Shown: positions 54,933 to 63,866 of the stretch, one piece after another
Numbering within the stretch: position 1 is the first letter of the stretch
How the letters are laid out: every line of letters starts with the position of its first letter
Assembly (NCBI RefSeq): GCF_009720485.1
Contig: NZ_CP045245.1
Coordinates: forward strand, 1,550,001 to 1,614,000
DNA: 64,000 nucleotides
Source: Cellulomonas sp. JZ18
GTDB taxonomy: Bacteria; Actinomycetota; Actinomycetes; Actinomycetales; Cellulomonadaceae
Reading direction: 5' to 3'
The notes under the pieces: model-generated
What the model saw: the letters and a program-made list of their open reading frames with translations, nothing else
Databases searched by the model: none
What the model was told of the DNA's origin: nothing
Translations under genes and position numbers: made by a program

Positions 54933-55355
54933 TCAGGCCGCTGTGGTCCCGTCCTGCGCGGCCACCAGCTCGACCTCGAAGCCGGCGGCGTTCTCGAGGT
55001 AGGCGGCGTAGTGGTCCGGGCCGCCCGCGAACGGGTGGTCCTCGGCGAACAGGAGCGACCAGCCGTGCGCCGGCGCGTCGGCGACGAGGTCGTCGACGTC
55101 CGCGCGCGACCCGGCGTGGAACGCGAGGTGGTTGACGCCCGGGCGACGCCGCTCGTGCGGGACCGGCTCCACGTCCGGGCCCGTCTCCAGCACGAGGTAC
55201 GTGGGGCCCAGAGTCCATCCGGAGCCGGTGCGCCAGGTGCTCGTCCGCTCGTACCCGAGCCGGCTCAGCAACCACGTGAAGGAGGTCCACGCCGCGTCGT
55301 CGTCGGGCAGCCAGAGCTCGACGTGGTGCAGCGCGCCGCGGACGGGACGGCCCAT
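54933..55355 (-). CDS. VOC-family glyoxalase-like protein
   Basis: The 140-residue protein has a glyoxalase fold (HHVELWLPDDDAAWTSFTWLL, NHLAFHAGSRADVDDL and YAAYLENAAGFEVELV). Putative metal ligands are His11, His in NHLAFHA and Glu in FEVELV. It is immediately downstream of yaaA (1 nt apart), so the two are co-transcribed. ATG 55355 has GAGATG near it. The substrate is unknown. Confidence 0.85.
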   Translation of the reverse strand: MGRPVRGALHHVELWLPDDDAAWTSFTWLLSRLGYERTSTWRTGSGWTLGPTYLVLETGPDVEPVPHERRRPGVNHLAFHAGSRADVDDLVADAPAHGWSLLFAEDHPFAGGPDHYAAYLENAAGFEVELVAAQDGTTAA

Positions 55356-55356
55356 C

Positions 55357-56136
55357 TCAGGCCACCACGAGCGAGAGCGTCCGGGCGCCGCGGCGCGGCG
55401 GAGCGCCGAGCTCGACGGCGAGCAGCGCGTCCCCGACGAGGGCGGACGCGGCGTGCGCGAGCTCGTCGGCGTCGCGGGGTGCGCGGCCCCGGCGGGTGAG
55501 CAGGTGGCGGGTGAGCACGCCGCGTGTGTGCTTGGCGTGGTGCGAGACGACGGAGCGGCGGCCGTCCACCTCGCGCAGGACCCGCACCGTGACCCAGTCG
55601 GCGTCGGCCGGCGGCGTCCACGCGGCGAGGTAGGTGGCGGAGCGGCAGTCGACGACGAGTGCGCCGGCGGCCTCCGCAACGAGGGTGTCGCCGAGCGGTC
55701 CCCGCCACGCCGCGGCGAGGGGCCCGACGCCCGGCAGGTCGGTGCCCATCGACAGGCGGTAGGCGGGGATGCGGTCGGTCGGCGTCACGACGCCCCACAG
55801 ACCGGAGACGATGCGCACGTGCGCCGCTGCGCGGGTACGGGCGGCGGGCGTGAGGTCCGCGAGGCCGGCCGCCGCGTACAGGACGCCGGTGTAGACGCGG
55901 GCGGCGGGCGCCGCCGGGGCCTCGCGCAACGTGGTGTTGCGTGCGACCTCCGCGGCGAGCCCGGGGGAGACGCCGAGCGTCGCGGGGGCGTCGGCGCGGG
56001 CGCTGACCTCGACGAGCGCGTCGAGCACCTGGGCGCGCAGCGGCGTGAGGTCCGGGTGAGCGAGGGCGTCCAGGTCGACGGGCGCGCCGGTCGCGGCGGG
56101 CGTCTTGCCCTCCGAGGGCGGGAGCATCACGAGCAC
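55357..56136 (-). CDS. yaaA: Peroxide stress protein YaaA (DUF328)
   Basis: The 259-residue protein belongs to YaaA, which in E. coli lowers free iron during peroxide stress. It begins VLVMLPPSEGKTP and contains VYTGVLYAAAGL, a block with RIVSGLWGVVTPTDRIPAYRLSMG (parts quoted) and the C-terminal HHAKHTRG. GTG 56136 follows TACAGT (56143-56148, minus strand) by 6 nt. A VOC gene follows within one base. No redox regulator is next to it. Confidence 0.93.
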   Translation of the reverse strand: MLVMLPPSEGKTPAATGAPVDLDALAHPDLTPLRAQVLDALVEVSARADAPATLGVSPGLAAEVARNTTLREAPAAPAARVYTGVLYAAAGLADLTPAARTRAAAHVRIVSGLWGVVTPTDRIPAYRLSMGTDLPGVGPLAAAWRGPLGDTLVAEAAGALVVDCRSATYLAAWTPPADADWVTVRVLREVDGRRSVVSHHAKHTRGVLTRHLLTRRGRAPRDADELAHAASALVGDALLAVELGAPPRRGARTLSLVVA

Positions 56137-56199
56137 CGGCCGACTGTACGGTGCGGTGAGGCGCGCGACCGCGCCGCGGGGGACGAGAAGGGGCGTGCG

Positions 56200-56583
56200 A
56201 TGGCTCACGTGAAGGTCTACGGCCGGCGCTCGGTGTGGGCGGGGCGGCGGCACGAGGTCTCCGACGCCGTCCACGGCGCCGTGACGTCCGCCTGGGGCCT
56301 GCCGGAGGAGAAGCGGTTCCACCGCTTCCTCTGGCTCGACGACGACGACCTCGTCGCGCCGCGCGGCGAGGGCTACCTGGTGGTGGAGGTCGTCTGCTTC
56401 ACCGGCCGCAGCCCGGCGGCCGTCCGCGCGCTGATCGCCGCGTTCTACGACGACGTCGCACCGGCGCTCGGGCTCGGGTCGGACGACCTCGAGGTGGTCG
56501 TCCTCGAGGCCCCGCCGACGCACTGGGGGATCCGTGGCCGCGCCGGTGACGAGCTGACGCTGGACTACCGCGTCGACGTCTGA
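56200..56583 (+). CDS. Tautomerase-family-like protein without Pro1
   Basis: The 127-residue protein matches tautomerase family 2 (LPEEKRFHRFLWL, ALGLGSDDLEVVV and THWGIRG). The family uses an N-terminal Pro after Met removal, but this protein starts MAHVKVYG, so no Pro1 is available. The catalytic role may be lost or changed. ATG 56200 follows GAAGGGG. It ends 11 nt before the palindrome controlling the next gene. Confidence 0.8.
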   Translation: MAHVKVYGRRSVWAGRRHEVSDAVHGAVTSAWGLPEEKRFHRFLWLDDDDLVAPRGEGYLVVEVVCFTGRSPAAVRALIAAFYDDVAPALGLGSDDLEVVVLEAPPTHWGIRGRAGDELTLDYRVDV

Positions 56584-56594
56584 CGCCGGGGTTG

Positions 56595-56618
56595 ATAGGC
56601 AAGCCAGAACTTGCCTAT
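56595..56618. promoter_or_regulatory. Perfect 9-bp inverted-repeat operator
   Basis: ATAGGCAAG (56595-56603) and CTTGCCTAT (56610-56618) are exact reverse complements with a 6-bp centre. The right arm contains the first bases of the -10 hexamer TATGGT (56616-56621), which ends 6 nt before the GTG of the HTH regulator. This is a strong autoregulatory operator candidate. Confidence 0.82.
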
Positions 56619-56627
56619 GGTGGGCCC

Positions 56628-56911
56628 GTGGCCGACATCTTCCGCGCCCTGGACGACGAGACCCGCAGGCTGGTGCTCGACGAGCTGGCCGCGCGGGACG
56701 GGCTGACGCTGTTCGACATCTGCACCGCGCTCGTGACACGGCACGGCGTGAGCATGAGCCGCCAGGCGGTCTCCCAGCACCTCGCGGTGCTCGAGGCGGC
56801 CGGGCTGGTGTCGACGGAGCGCCGCGGCCGGTCCAAGTTCCACCACTTCCGCCCCGAGCCGCTCGCCGAGATCACCCGGCGGTGGCCCCCGACGCCAGGA
56901 GCGCACCATGA
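56628..56911 (+). CDS. ArsR-type HTH regulator (probable frameshift at 3' end)
   Basis: The winged helix is complete (VADIFRALDDETRRLVLDEL, MSRQAVSQHLAVLEAAGLVSTERRGR), about residues 1-85. As sequenced, the frame has no stop before 57374 and runs through the VOC gene. One extra C in CCCCC (56886-56890) would give a TGA at 56909-56911 overlapping the VOC ATG (ATGA), the expected coupling. I therefore give 56911 as the likely end. It lacks metal-binding motifs. It probably controls itself and the VOC gene. Confidence 0.8.
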
Positions 56912-57309
56912 GGATCGAGCTGACCAGCGTGTTCGTGGACGACCAGCGCACGGCGCTGGCCTTCTACACCGACGTCCTGGGCTTCGTGAAGCGGCACGAC
57001 GTGCCGCTCGGCGACGCCGCCTGGCTGACGGTCGTGTCGCCCGAGCGGCCCGACGGGCCCGAGCTGCTGCTCGAGCCGGCCGGCCACCCGGCCGTGAAGC
57101 CGTACCGGGACGCGCTCGTCGAGGACGGCATCCCGCTGATCCAGCTCGCGGTCGACGACGTGCACGCCGAGCACGAGCGGCTCACCGCGCGCGGCGTGCA
57201 GTTCACGCAGCCGCCGACGGACATCGGCAACGCCCACGTCGCCGTCTTCGACGACACGTGCGGCAACCTCGTGCAGATCATCGCGATGAAGCCCGGGGCC
57301 GAGCTGTAG
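56908..57309 (+). CDS. VOC-family glyoxalase-like protein
   Basis: The 133-residue protein is a glyoxalase-fold enzyme (LTSVFVDDQRTALAFYTDVLGF, ELLLEPAGHPAV, HVAVFDDTCGNLVQI), probably binding a metal at His/Glu positions near 6, 60 and 120 (approximate). It overlaps the preceding regulator and is likely co-transcribed under the palindrome at 56595. The ligand is unknown; the regulator-plus-VOC layout suggests stress or xenobiotic response. Confidence 0.88.
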   Translation: MRIELTSVFVDDQRTALAFYTDVLGFVKRHDVPLGDAAWLTVVSPERPDGPELLLEPAGHPAVKPYRDALVEDGIPLIQLAVDDVHAEHERLTARGVQFTQPPTDIGNAHVAVFDDTCGNLVQIIAMKPGAEL

Positions 57310-57375
57310 CCCGTCGCGCGCGGGCCCCGGGCCGGCACGCCGCCCCCAGGGGAGCGCCCCGCGGACGCGGGTGAG

Positions 57376-57776
57376 GCGGATGAGTCAGCCGGTACGCCGG
57401 GTTCTGTCCCCGCGCGCGGTTGCCCCCGCGCGGGTGGCGGCCATCCATCTACGACGTACGTTGCCGCACGCCTCCAGCGGCCTACCCGGGAGCTCGGGCG
57501 GGCAGCCCTCGGACGCTCCCTGTCTGGCCTTGCTCCGGGTGGGGTTTACCTAGCCGCACCGGTCACCCGGCACGCTGGTGGTCTCTTGCACCACCGTTTC
57601 ACCCTTACCCCGCACGTCCGGCGGACCGGTCGTGCGTGGCGGTCTGCTCTCTGTGGCACTGTCCCGCGGGTCACCCCGGGTGGGTGTTACCCACCACCCT
57701 GCCCTGCGGAGCCCGGACGTTCCTCGGCGGGCCCTCCGGGGAGGGACCGACGCGGCCGCCTGGCTGACTCATCCGC
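57376..57776 (-). ncRNA. rnpB: RNase P RNA
   Basis: Read on the minus strand, this shows the type A RNase P RNA landmarks: GAGGAACGTCCGGGCTCC near the 5' end, ACAGTGCCACAGAGA, GGGTGAAACGGTG, AAGAGACCACC, TAGATGGATGGCCGCC and the 3' ACAGAACCCGGCGTACCGG. The outer helix P1 pairs 57376-57390 with 57762-57776 over 15 bp. Length near 400 nt is normal. The DUF817 reading frame overlaps its 5' part. Confidence 0.96.
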
Positions 57777-58771
57777 ACCCGACAGCCTACCGGCCCGCGC
57801 GGCGGCCGCCGGCGCGTCACCCCGGGGACCAGGCCGGCCGCGGGGACCAGGCCCGCCGACGGGACCACCCCGGCCCCGCCCGCCTCGGGCGGCTGCGGCG
57901 GGTACACCCACGCGACCAGCACCACCGAGATGAGCATGAGCAGGAACCACGAGCCGAGCTTGCTCAGCGACACCAGGTGCCAGCCGTCGGCCTGGGACGG
58001 GTAGAGCCACGCGTCGGCGTACGTCGCGACGTTCTCCGCGACCCAGATGGCGGCGGCCACGAGGAGGAACGCGACGACCACGGGCATCCGCCACGTGCGC
58101 GCGTGCACCCGGTAGTGCATGACGGTGCGGCCGAACACGACGAGCACCGCCGCGACCAGCAGCCAGCGCGCGTCCGGCACCCAGTGGTGCGTGAAGAAGT
58201 TGACGTAGACCGCGGTGGCGAGCACGGCGGTCACGTGTCGCCGGGGCCAGCGGTCGAACCGCAGGTCGAAGATGCGGAACGTGCGCACGAGGTAGGAGCC
58301 CACGGCCGCGTACATGAAGCCGGAGTAGAGCGGCACGTCCCCGATGCGCAGGACGCCGTCGGCGGCGTAGGCCCACGACCCCACGTGCGTCTTGAAGACC
58401 TCCATGACCGTGCCCACGACGTGGAAGAGACCCACGACGCGCATCTCGCGGGCCGTCTCCAGCCGCGTGGCGAGCATGAGCACCTGCAGCGCGACGGCCG
58501 CGAGCGTGAGCGCGTCGTCGCGGGCGAGCGCGGCGCCGTCCGGGTACCAGAACCGCGCCGCCAGCAGCAGCGCGAGCATGAGCGCGCCGAAGAGGCACGC
58601 CCACGCCTGCTTGAGCACGAACACGACGAGCTCGAGCGCGCCCGTCCGCCAGCCGCGTGCGCCCAGGGCGCGCAGGCGCGCGTGCGCCCGCCGGTCGATG
58701 CGCTCCTCGACCCCCGTGAACCCGCGCTCGGCGGGCGACGCGACGGGGGCGGGGGAGCGGCGGCGCAGCAC
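57671..58771 (-). CDS. DUF817 membrane protein running into rnpB
   Basis: The 366-residue frame is a DUF817 protein with about seven membrane segments, containing MEVFKTHVGSWAYA, YSGFMYAAVGSYLVRTFRIFDLRF (in part) and NFFTHHWVPDARW. Family members are near 270-290 residues; the last 70 residues here (AGLVPAAGLVPG and on) are unconserved and reach 106 nt into rnpB. In the frame one nt later a TGA occurs at 57817-57819, so a frameshift might end the true gene there. GTG 58771 is the start. Confidence 0.8.
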   Translation of the reverse strand: MLRRRSPAPVASPAERGFTGVEERIDRRAHARLRALGARGWRTGALELVVFVLKQAWACLFGALMLALLLAARFWYPDGAALARDDALTLAAVALQVLMLATRLETAREMRVVGLFHVVGTVMEVFKTHVGSWAYAADGVLRIGDVPLYSGFMYAAVGSYLVRTFRIFDLRFDRWPRRHVTAVLATAVYVNFFTHHWVPDARWLLVAAVLVVFGRTVMHYRVHARTWRMPVVVAFLLVAAAIWVAENVATYADAWLYPSQADGWHLVSLSKLGSWFLLMLISVVLVAWVYPPQPPEAGGAGVVPSAGLVPAAGLVPGVTRRRPPRGPVGCRVRMSQPGGRVGPSPEGPPRNVRAPQGRVVGNTHPG

Positions 58772-58853
58772 GGTCCCACCTCAGCACCACCGCCGCCCGT
58801 CGCGCGCGCGGTCGGGGCGGGGGCCGCGGGCAGGTTGCGTGGACGTCCTGTGG

Positions 58854-59284
58854 TCAGAAGCTCGCGCCGGCCGGTGCGTCCGGCTCGGCCGTGCCGGCCC
58901 GCGCCGCCTCCGCGGCGGCGAGCTGGGACGGCGTGCTGCGCAGGAGGCAGAACTCGTTGCCCTCGGGGTCCGCGAGCACGTGCCACGCGACGTCGCCCTG
59001 GCCGAGGTCGACCCGCGTCGCGCCGAGCTCGAGCAGCCGCGCGAGCTCCGTCTCCTGGTCCGAGCCGTCCGCGGGCCTGATGTCGAAGTGCAGCCGGTTC
59101 TTCACCCGGCGCTCGTCGGGGACCCGGAGGAAGAGCCACTCGGTCGCGGACCCGTCCCGGGCGCGATGACGACCTCCCCGTCGTCCTCCTCCGTCACCGG
59201 CCAGCCCAGCACCTCGGACCACCAGCGGGCCAGCGCGGCGGGGTCGGCGGCGTCGACGACGATCTGGGACACGACCACGGGCAT
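58854..59284 (-). pseudogene. VOC-family protein, frameshifted
   Basis: A glyoxalase-like protein begins [21 protein letters not shown] (ATG 59284, after TACCGT at 59292-59297) and continues in another frame as [20 protein letters not shown] to the stop at 58854. The switch lies near the CCC at 59151-59153; one extra base would restore about 143 residues. It is similar to DUF-type VOC proteins with a C-terminal RSTPSQL tail. It may be intact in the living cell. Confidence 0.7.
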
Positions 59285-59614
59285 GCGCCCCACGGTAGGG
59301 GAGGCAGGGGCGGGCCGCGCGTCCGCCGTGGGTCCGAGCGCGACCGGGCCGGCGTCGAGGTCGAACGGCGGAGCCGCGTCGCCCTCGCGGACCACGTCCA
59401 GGCGCTGGCGCTCCTGCTCCGCCACGAGGTGCTTGTGCGCGGGCTGGAAGACCTCGACGAAGTCCGGCAGCAGCCCGCCGCCCGGGGAGGACCCCGTGCC
59501 GGACCGCACGGACAGCCGGAACCGGTCGAACCACCCGCGGGCGACCGCCCGGTCGAGCAGGACGAGGACCAGCGCCGCAGCGACGACCACCAGCACCCAG
59601 CCCAGCGCGTCCAT
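59102..59614 (-). CDS. Membrane-anchored DUF6191-like protein fused in frame to VOC N-terminus
   Basis: ATG 59614 follows TATCCA (59621-59626, minus strand) by 6 nt. Residues 3-22 form one membrane helix ([20 protein letters not shown]). Residues about 55-90 ([32 protein letters not shown]) resemble the actinobacterial DUF6191 family. No stop separates this frame from the VOC ATG at 59284, so it reads on into the VOC until the frameshift stop at 59102. It may be a real fusion or two genes with a lost stop. Confidence 0.6.
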   Translation of the reverse strand: MDALGWVLVVVAAALVLVLLDRAVARGWFDRFRLSVRSGTGSSPGGGLLPDFVEVFQPAHKHLVAEQERQRLDVVREGDAAPPFDLDAGPVALGPTADARPAPASPTVGRMPVVVSQIVVDAADPAALARWWSEVLGWPVTEEDDGEVVIAPGTGPRPSGSSSGSPTSAG

Positions 59615-59640
59615 GCGCCCTGGATACCAGGGCGCCGGCG

Positions 59641-60726
59641 TCAGCGGTACTGCGCGCGCACCGGGCAGTCGAACGGGTCGCGGGCGCCGAGGCCGACCCG
59701 GTTGAGGTACTGCACGACGATCGCGTACGAGCGCACGAGCGAGGTCTCCGTGTACGGCACGCCGGTGCGGGCGCAGTGCTCCCGCACGATCTGCCGGGCG
59801 CGGGCCAGGTGGGGCCGCGGCATGCTCGGGAAGAGGTGGTGCTCGATCTGCGCGTCGAGCCCGCCCATGAGCGCGGTGACGAACCGGCCGCCGCCGATGT
59901 TGCGCGAGGTCAGCACCTGCTTCGAGAGGAAGTCCAGGCGGCTGTTCTCGGGCACCATCATCATGCCCTTGTGGTTCGGCGCGAACGAGGCGCCCATGTA
60001 CACGCCGAACACGGCGAGCTGCACCGCGAGGAACGCGGCGGCCATGCCGAGCGGCAGCGCCCACACGACCAGGGCGACGTACAGCGACAGGCGCAGGCCG
60101 ATGACGACCATCTCGAGCGTGCGCGTCCGGCTGGCAGGCGCGGCCACGAGGCTCTTGATGGCCACGACGTGCAGGTTCAGGCCCTCGAGCGTCAGCAGCG
60201 GGAAGAACAGCCAGCCCTGCCGCTTGACGATCTGGCGGACGAAGCCGCGAGTCTCGCGGGCGTGCTCCTCGAGGAACACGATCGTGTCCGGGGAGATGTC
60301 CGGGTCCTTGCCGACCCTGTTGGGGTTCGCGTGGTGACGCGTGTGCTTGCTCATCCACCACTGGTGGCTGATGCCGACGACGCCGTTGGCAAGCACCCGC
60401 CCGAGCCGGTCGTTCGCGGGTCCGGTCAGCAGCACCTGCCGGTGCGACGCCTCGTGCGCGACGAACGCGAACTGCGTGAGCAGCACGCCGAGCAGACCCG
60501 CGACCAGCAGCTGCCACCACGAGTGGCCCAGCAGGACGAACGCGACGACGAGCGCGACGAGCCCGGTCGTCAGGCCGGCGAGCAGCGACACGTAGAAGCC
60601 CAGGGTCCTGTCGAGCAGTCCTGCCGCCTTCACCTCCGCCGACAGCTCGTGGTAGGTGCCGGCCGCCGCCTCGCGGGGCGACGTCGCGCGCGGTGCGGAC
60701 GGGGTGCTGACGGGTGCAGGAGCCAC
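59641..60726 (-). CDS. Membrane fatty acid desaturase
   Basis: The 361-residue membrane enzyme introduces a double bond into acyl chains. The three histidine boxes are HEASH (91-95), HTRHH (128-132) and QIEHH (about 300). Four hydrophobic segments are visible. The QxxHH third box is that of acyl-lipid front-end/omega desaturases such as DesA3-like proteins. GTG 60726 is the start. No electron-donor gene is nearby. Confidence 0.93.
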   Translation of the reverse strand: MAPAPVSTPSAPRATSPREAAAGTYHELSAEVKAAGLLDRTLGFYVSLLAGLTTGLVALVVAFVLLGHSWWQLLVAGLLGVLLTQFAFVAHEASHRQVLLTGPANDRLGRVLANGVVGISHQWWMSKHTRHHANPNRVGKDPDISPDTIVFLEEHARETRGFVRQIVKRQGWLFFPLLTLEGLNLHVVAIKSLVAAPASRTRTLEMVVIGLRLSLYVALVVWALPLGMAAAFLAVQLAVFGVYMGASFAPNHKGMMMVPENSRLDFLSKQVLTSRNIGGGRFVTALMGGLDAQIEHHLFPSMPRPHLARARQIVREHCARTGVPYTETSLVRSYAIVVQYLNRVGLGARDPFDCPVRAQYR

Positions 60727-60947
60727 ATGACCTCCAGGGCTCGGTTCGACTTCCCAGCCGTGGGGGTGAGCGGGCGCTCGACTCGCGGATGCCCTCCACA
60801 GTACGTGGCGAACCCGGACCGCACCTGGTGGCTAACCCACGGCTCGGTCCTCGTCCGGGTGATGCGGGGGTCCCGCGTGCACGCGGTGCACGGCACCCCG
60901 GACGCCGGGCGTGCGGGGTGGGCGTGCGGGTGGGGGTGCGAGGTGGG

Positions 60948-61730
60948 TCAGTGGGCGCCCTGGGCCGCGAGGCGCGCCGCCCCCACGATGCCGGCGGCGT
61001 TGCGCAGCGCGGCGGGCACGATCGGTGTCCGCAGCTCGAGCAGCGGGAGGAACTCCTGGTGCTTCTTGCTCACCCCGCCGCCCACGACGATGAGGTCGGG
61101 CCAGAACAGGTTCTCGACGACCGTGAAGTACCGCTGCAGGCGCTCGGCCCACTGCGGGAAGGTCAGGCCGTCGCGGTCGCGCGCGGCGTCCGACGCCCGG
61201 GTCTCGGCGTCGTGCCCGTCGACCTCCAGGTGGCCCAGCTCGGTGTTGGGCACGAGCACGCCGTCGACCACCAGGCAGGACCCGATCCCCGTCCCGAGCG
61301 TCACGACCAGGACCACCCCCGGGACGCCCTTCGCGGCGCCGTACTGCACCTCCGCGTACCCCGCGGCGTCGGCGTCGTTGACGGCGAGCACGCGCCGCCC
61401 CGTCGTCGCGCCGATCGTCGTCTCCACGTCGGTGCCGATCCACGACCTGTCGACGTTGGCCGCGGACTGGGCCACGCCGTGCAGGATCACGGCCGGGAAC
61501 GTGACCCCGATGGGCACGTCCTTCTCGAGCGCGAACGAGTCCACGACCTGCGCGACGGTGTCGGCGACGGCGGCCGGGGTGGCCGGCCGCGGCGTCGGGA
61601 TGCGCACACGCTCACCGGCGAACGCCCCCGTCGCCAGGTCGACGGGGGCGCCCTTGATGCCGGACCCGCCGATGTCGATGCCGAACGCGGTCGAGACCTT
61701 GTGCTTCTTGTGCTTCGCGTCCTTGCTCAT
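60948..61730 (-). CDS. ppgK: Polyphosphate glucokinase
   Basis: The 260-residue ROK-family kinase phosphorylates glucose using polyphosphate (or ATP). Motifs are [16 protein letters not shown] (16-31), [10 protein letters not shown] (about 117), TLGTGIGS (about 143) and the C-terminal [10 protein letters not shown]. The Lys-rich N-terminus KDAKHKKHK is basic, as might suit polyphosphate. It is translationally coupled to map (ATGA overlap at 61727-61730). It can trap glucose released by the GH13 enzymes of this window (inference). Confidence 0.94.
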   Translation of the reverse strand: MSKDAKHKKHKVSTAFGIDIGGSGIKGAPVDLATGAFAGERVRIPTPRPATPAAVADTVAQVVDSFALEKDVPIGVTFPAVILHGVAQSAANVDRSWIGTDVETTIGATTGRRVLAVNDADAAGYAEVQYGAAKGVPGVVLVVTLGTGIGSCLVVDGVLVPNTELGHLEVDGHDAETRASDAARDRDGLTFPQWAERLQRYFTVVENLFWPDLIVVGGGVSKKHQEFLPLLELRTPIVPAALRNAAGIVGAARLAAQGAH

Positions 61731-62599
61731 GGCAGCGTGAGGACCTCCGCCCCGTCGTCGGTGACGAGCAGCGTGTGCTCGAACTGGGCCGACCTGCTGC
61801 GGTCGGCCGTGACGACGGTCCAGCCGTCGTCCCACATCTCCCAGTCGGCGGTCCCGAGGTCGAGCATCGGCTCGATGGTGAAGACCATGCCGGGCTGGAT
61901 GACGGTGTCGTAGGCCGGGGCGGCGTCGTAGTGCGGGACGACGAGACCCGTGTGGAAGGCAGGGCCGACGCCGTGGCCGGTGAAGTCGCGCACGACGCCG
62001 TACCCGAACCGGCCCGCGTACTTCTCGATGACACGTCCGATCACGTTGATCTCGCGGCCCGGCTTCACCGCCCGGATCCCGCGCTCGAGCGCCTCGCGGG
62101 TCCGCTCGACGAGCAGCCGCGACTCCTCGTCGACGTCGCCGGCGAGGAAGGTGGCGTTCGTGTCACCGTGCACGCCGTCGACGTAGGCGGTGACGTCGAC
62201 GTTCACGATGTCGCCGTCCTGCACGACCGTCGTGTCCGGGATGCCGTGGCAGATCACCTCGTTGAGGGAGGTGCAGATCGACTTCGGGAAGCCGCGGTAG
62301 CCGAGGGTCGACGGGTACGCGCCGTGGTCGACGAGGAACTGGTGCCCGATCGCGTCGAGCTCGTCGGTCGTCACACCGGGGCGCACGTGCGCGCCGATCT
62401 CCTCCAGCGCTCGGGCCGCGAGACGGGCCGCCACGCGGATGCGGGCCACGGTGTCGGCGTCGAACACGTCGGGACCGCGCCACGGCGCGGGCGCCGGGCG
62501 GTCGACGTACTCGGGGCGCGGGATGCTCGGGGGCACCGGGCGGCGCGGGCTGACCTGCCCGGGGACGAGGGCGGCGCGCGACGCGTGGACCGGCGGCAT
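61727..62599 (-). CDS. map: Methionine aminopeptidase, type I with N-terminal extension
   Basis: The 290-residue enzyme removes N-terminal methionine. Metal ligands are Asp135, Asp146, His209, Glu243 and Glu274; His118 is also conserved. A Pro-rich N-terminal extension of about 40 residues ([13 protein letters not shown]) resembles the SH3-binding linker of actinobacterial MetAP1c. ATG 62599 follows TAGACT (62607-62612, minus strand) by 7 nt. It overlaps ppgK, an order known in other actinobacteria. Confidence 0.96.
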   Translation of the reverse strand: MPPVHASRAALVPGQVSPRRPVPPSIPRPEYVDRPAPAPWRGPDVFDADTVARIRVAARLAARALEEIGAHVRPGVTTDELDAIGHQFLVDHGAYPSTLGYRGFPKSICTSLNEVICHGIPDTTVVQDGDIVNVDVTAYVDGVHGDTNATFLAGDVDEESRLLVERTREALERGIRAVKPGREINVIGRVIEKYAGRFGYGVVRDFTGHGVGPAFHTGLVVPHYDAAPAYDTVIQPGMVFTIEPMLDLGTADWEMWDDGWTVVTADRSRSAQFEHTLLVTDDGAEVLTLP

Positions 62600-62673
62600 G
62601 CCTGGCAGTCTACGGAAGGTACGGCCCGTCACCCGCCGGGGGACGGCGGGCCCCGCCAGGACGGAGAGGACCG

Positions 62674-62844
62674 ATGGCCGACTACTGGTACAACATCCGC
62701 ACCGGCCAGGTCGAGGAGGGCCGGCGCAGCGACTGGTCCCAGCGGATGGGGCCCTACAAGACGCGCGAGGAGGCCGAGCAGGCCCTCGACCGCGCCCGGC
62801 GCCGGACCGAGGCCTGGGACGCCCAGGACGCCGAGGACCGCTGA
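62674..62844 (+). CDS. Small SPOR-domain-like protein
   Basis: The 56-residue protein begins [16 protein letters not shown] and contains [18 protein letters not shown], a pattern like the SPOR-domain-containing small proteins next to map in actinobacteria. ATG 62674 follows GGAGAGGA, a clear ribosome site. It is divergent from map. The product is short but the coding pattern and conserved neighbourhood support it. Confidence 0.85.
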   Translation: MADYWYNIRTGQVEEGRRSDWSQRMGPYKTREEAEQALDRARRRTEAWDAQDAEDR

Positions 62845-62864
62845 GGCCCGGCCGTCGCGTCGCC

Positions 62865-63866
62865 TCAGCGGCGGGCGAGGACCGCCACGAGCGGACGGTG
62901 GTCGCTCGCACCGACGCGGGGGAGCACCCGCGCGTCCACGACGCGCCAGGCACGCTCGTCGACGAGGACGTGGTCGATCGGGGCCGCGAGCAGCGTCGGC
63001 GCCGCCGCCGGCCACGTGCCGTGCGCGCCGGCCCCGGCCGCGCGGGCCGCGTCGACGCAGGGGCCGGTGTCGCGCAGCGCGGGGTGGTCGAGCGTCGCGT
63101 TGAGGTCGCCCGCGACCACGACGCCCGGCGTCGAGCGGCACACGGCGGCGACCGCCTCGCCCTCGGTGCGCCACGCGCGCATCACGGCGCGCCCCGTCGG
63201 CGCGAGCGGGTGGGCGGCGACGAGCACCGGTCCGTCACCGTCGGGCCGCGCCCGCAGGCTGCCGAGCCGGTGGTCGAGCGGCTCGACGTCGGGGTAGGTG
63301 CCCACGTGCGCGGCGACGACGAGGGACGTCCCCGCGACGTGCGGCACCCGGCTGGGGGCGTGCAGCACCTGCCACCCCGCGGGCGGGAGCCGGTCGGCGA
63401 GCGCCCCGGCGGTGGTCCGCGAGGTCTCGGGCAGCGCGACGACGTCGGCACCGACGCCCGTCACCAGGTCGGCGAGCGTCGAGGCCGGGACCGCGTCGAG
63501 CGTGTTGAACGTGAGCACGACGAGGTCGCCGCCGCCGCCCTGCGGTCCGGCGGCCGCAGCCTCGGCGTCCGTTGTGGGGACGGACCGGACCGCGAGGACG
63601 GCTCCGTGCGCCGCCGCGACCACCGCGCAGGCCACCGCGAGCGGGACCAGGGTGCGTCGTGCGCCGCGCACGAGCAGCAGCGCCACGAGCAGCGTCGCGG
63701 CCGCGGCGGCGGCGAGCGCGGCGAGCAGCCCGCGCAGCGCGACGACCTGGGCGACGGGCCAGGCGCCGGCGCCCAGCGGCACCAGCGTGAGCACGCCGAC
63801 GCCGAGCACGGCCGTGGTCCCGACCGCCACCGCTACGCCGACCGGCGCGGCGGGCCGGCGGCTCAC
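62865..63866 (-). CDS. Membrane-anchored endonuclease/exonuclease/phosphatase-family protein
   Basis: The 333-residue protein has three N-terminal membrane segments (about 10-90) and an EEP fold with [12 protein letters not shown] (about 119), [10 protein letters not shown] (about 142), [16 protein letters not shown] (about 245-260) and VGASDHRPL (about 320). The domain is probably outside the membrane. GTG 63866 overlaps the panB stop (GTGA), so it is coupled to panB. Members hydrolyse phosphodiesters or lipids; the substrate is unknown. Confidence 0.88.
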   Translation of the reverse strand: MSRRPAAPVGVAVAVGTTAVLGVGVLTLVPLGAGAWPVAQVVALRGLLAALAAAAAATLLVALLLVRGARRTLVPLAVACAVVAAAHGAVLAVRSVPTTDAEAAAAGPQGGGGDLVVLTFNTLDAVPASTLADLVTGVGADVVALPETSRTTAGALADRLPPAGWQVLHAPSRVPHVAGTSLVVAAHVGTYPDVEPLDHRLGSLRARPDGDGPVLVAAHPLAPTGRAVMRAWRTEGEAVAAVCRSTPGVVVAGDLNATLDHPALRDTGPCVDAARAAGAGAHGTWPAAAPTLLAAPIDHVLVDERAWRVVDARVLPRVGASDHRPLVAVLARR

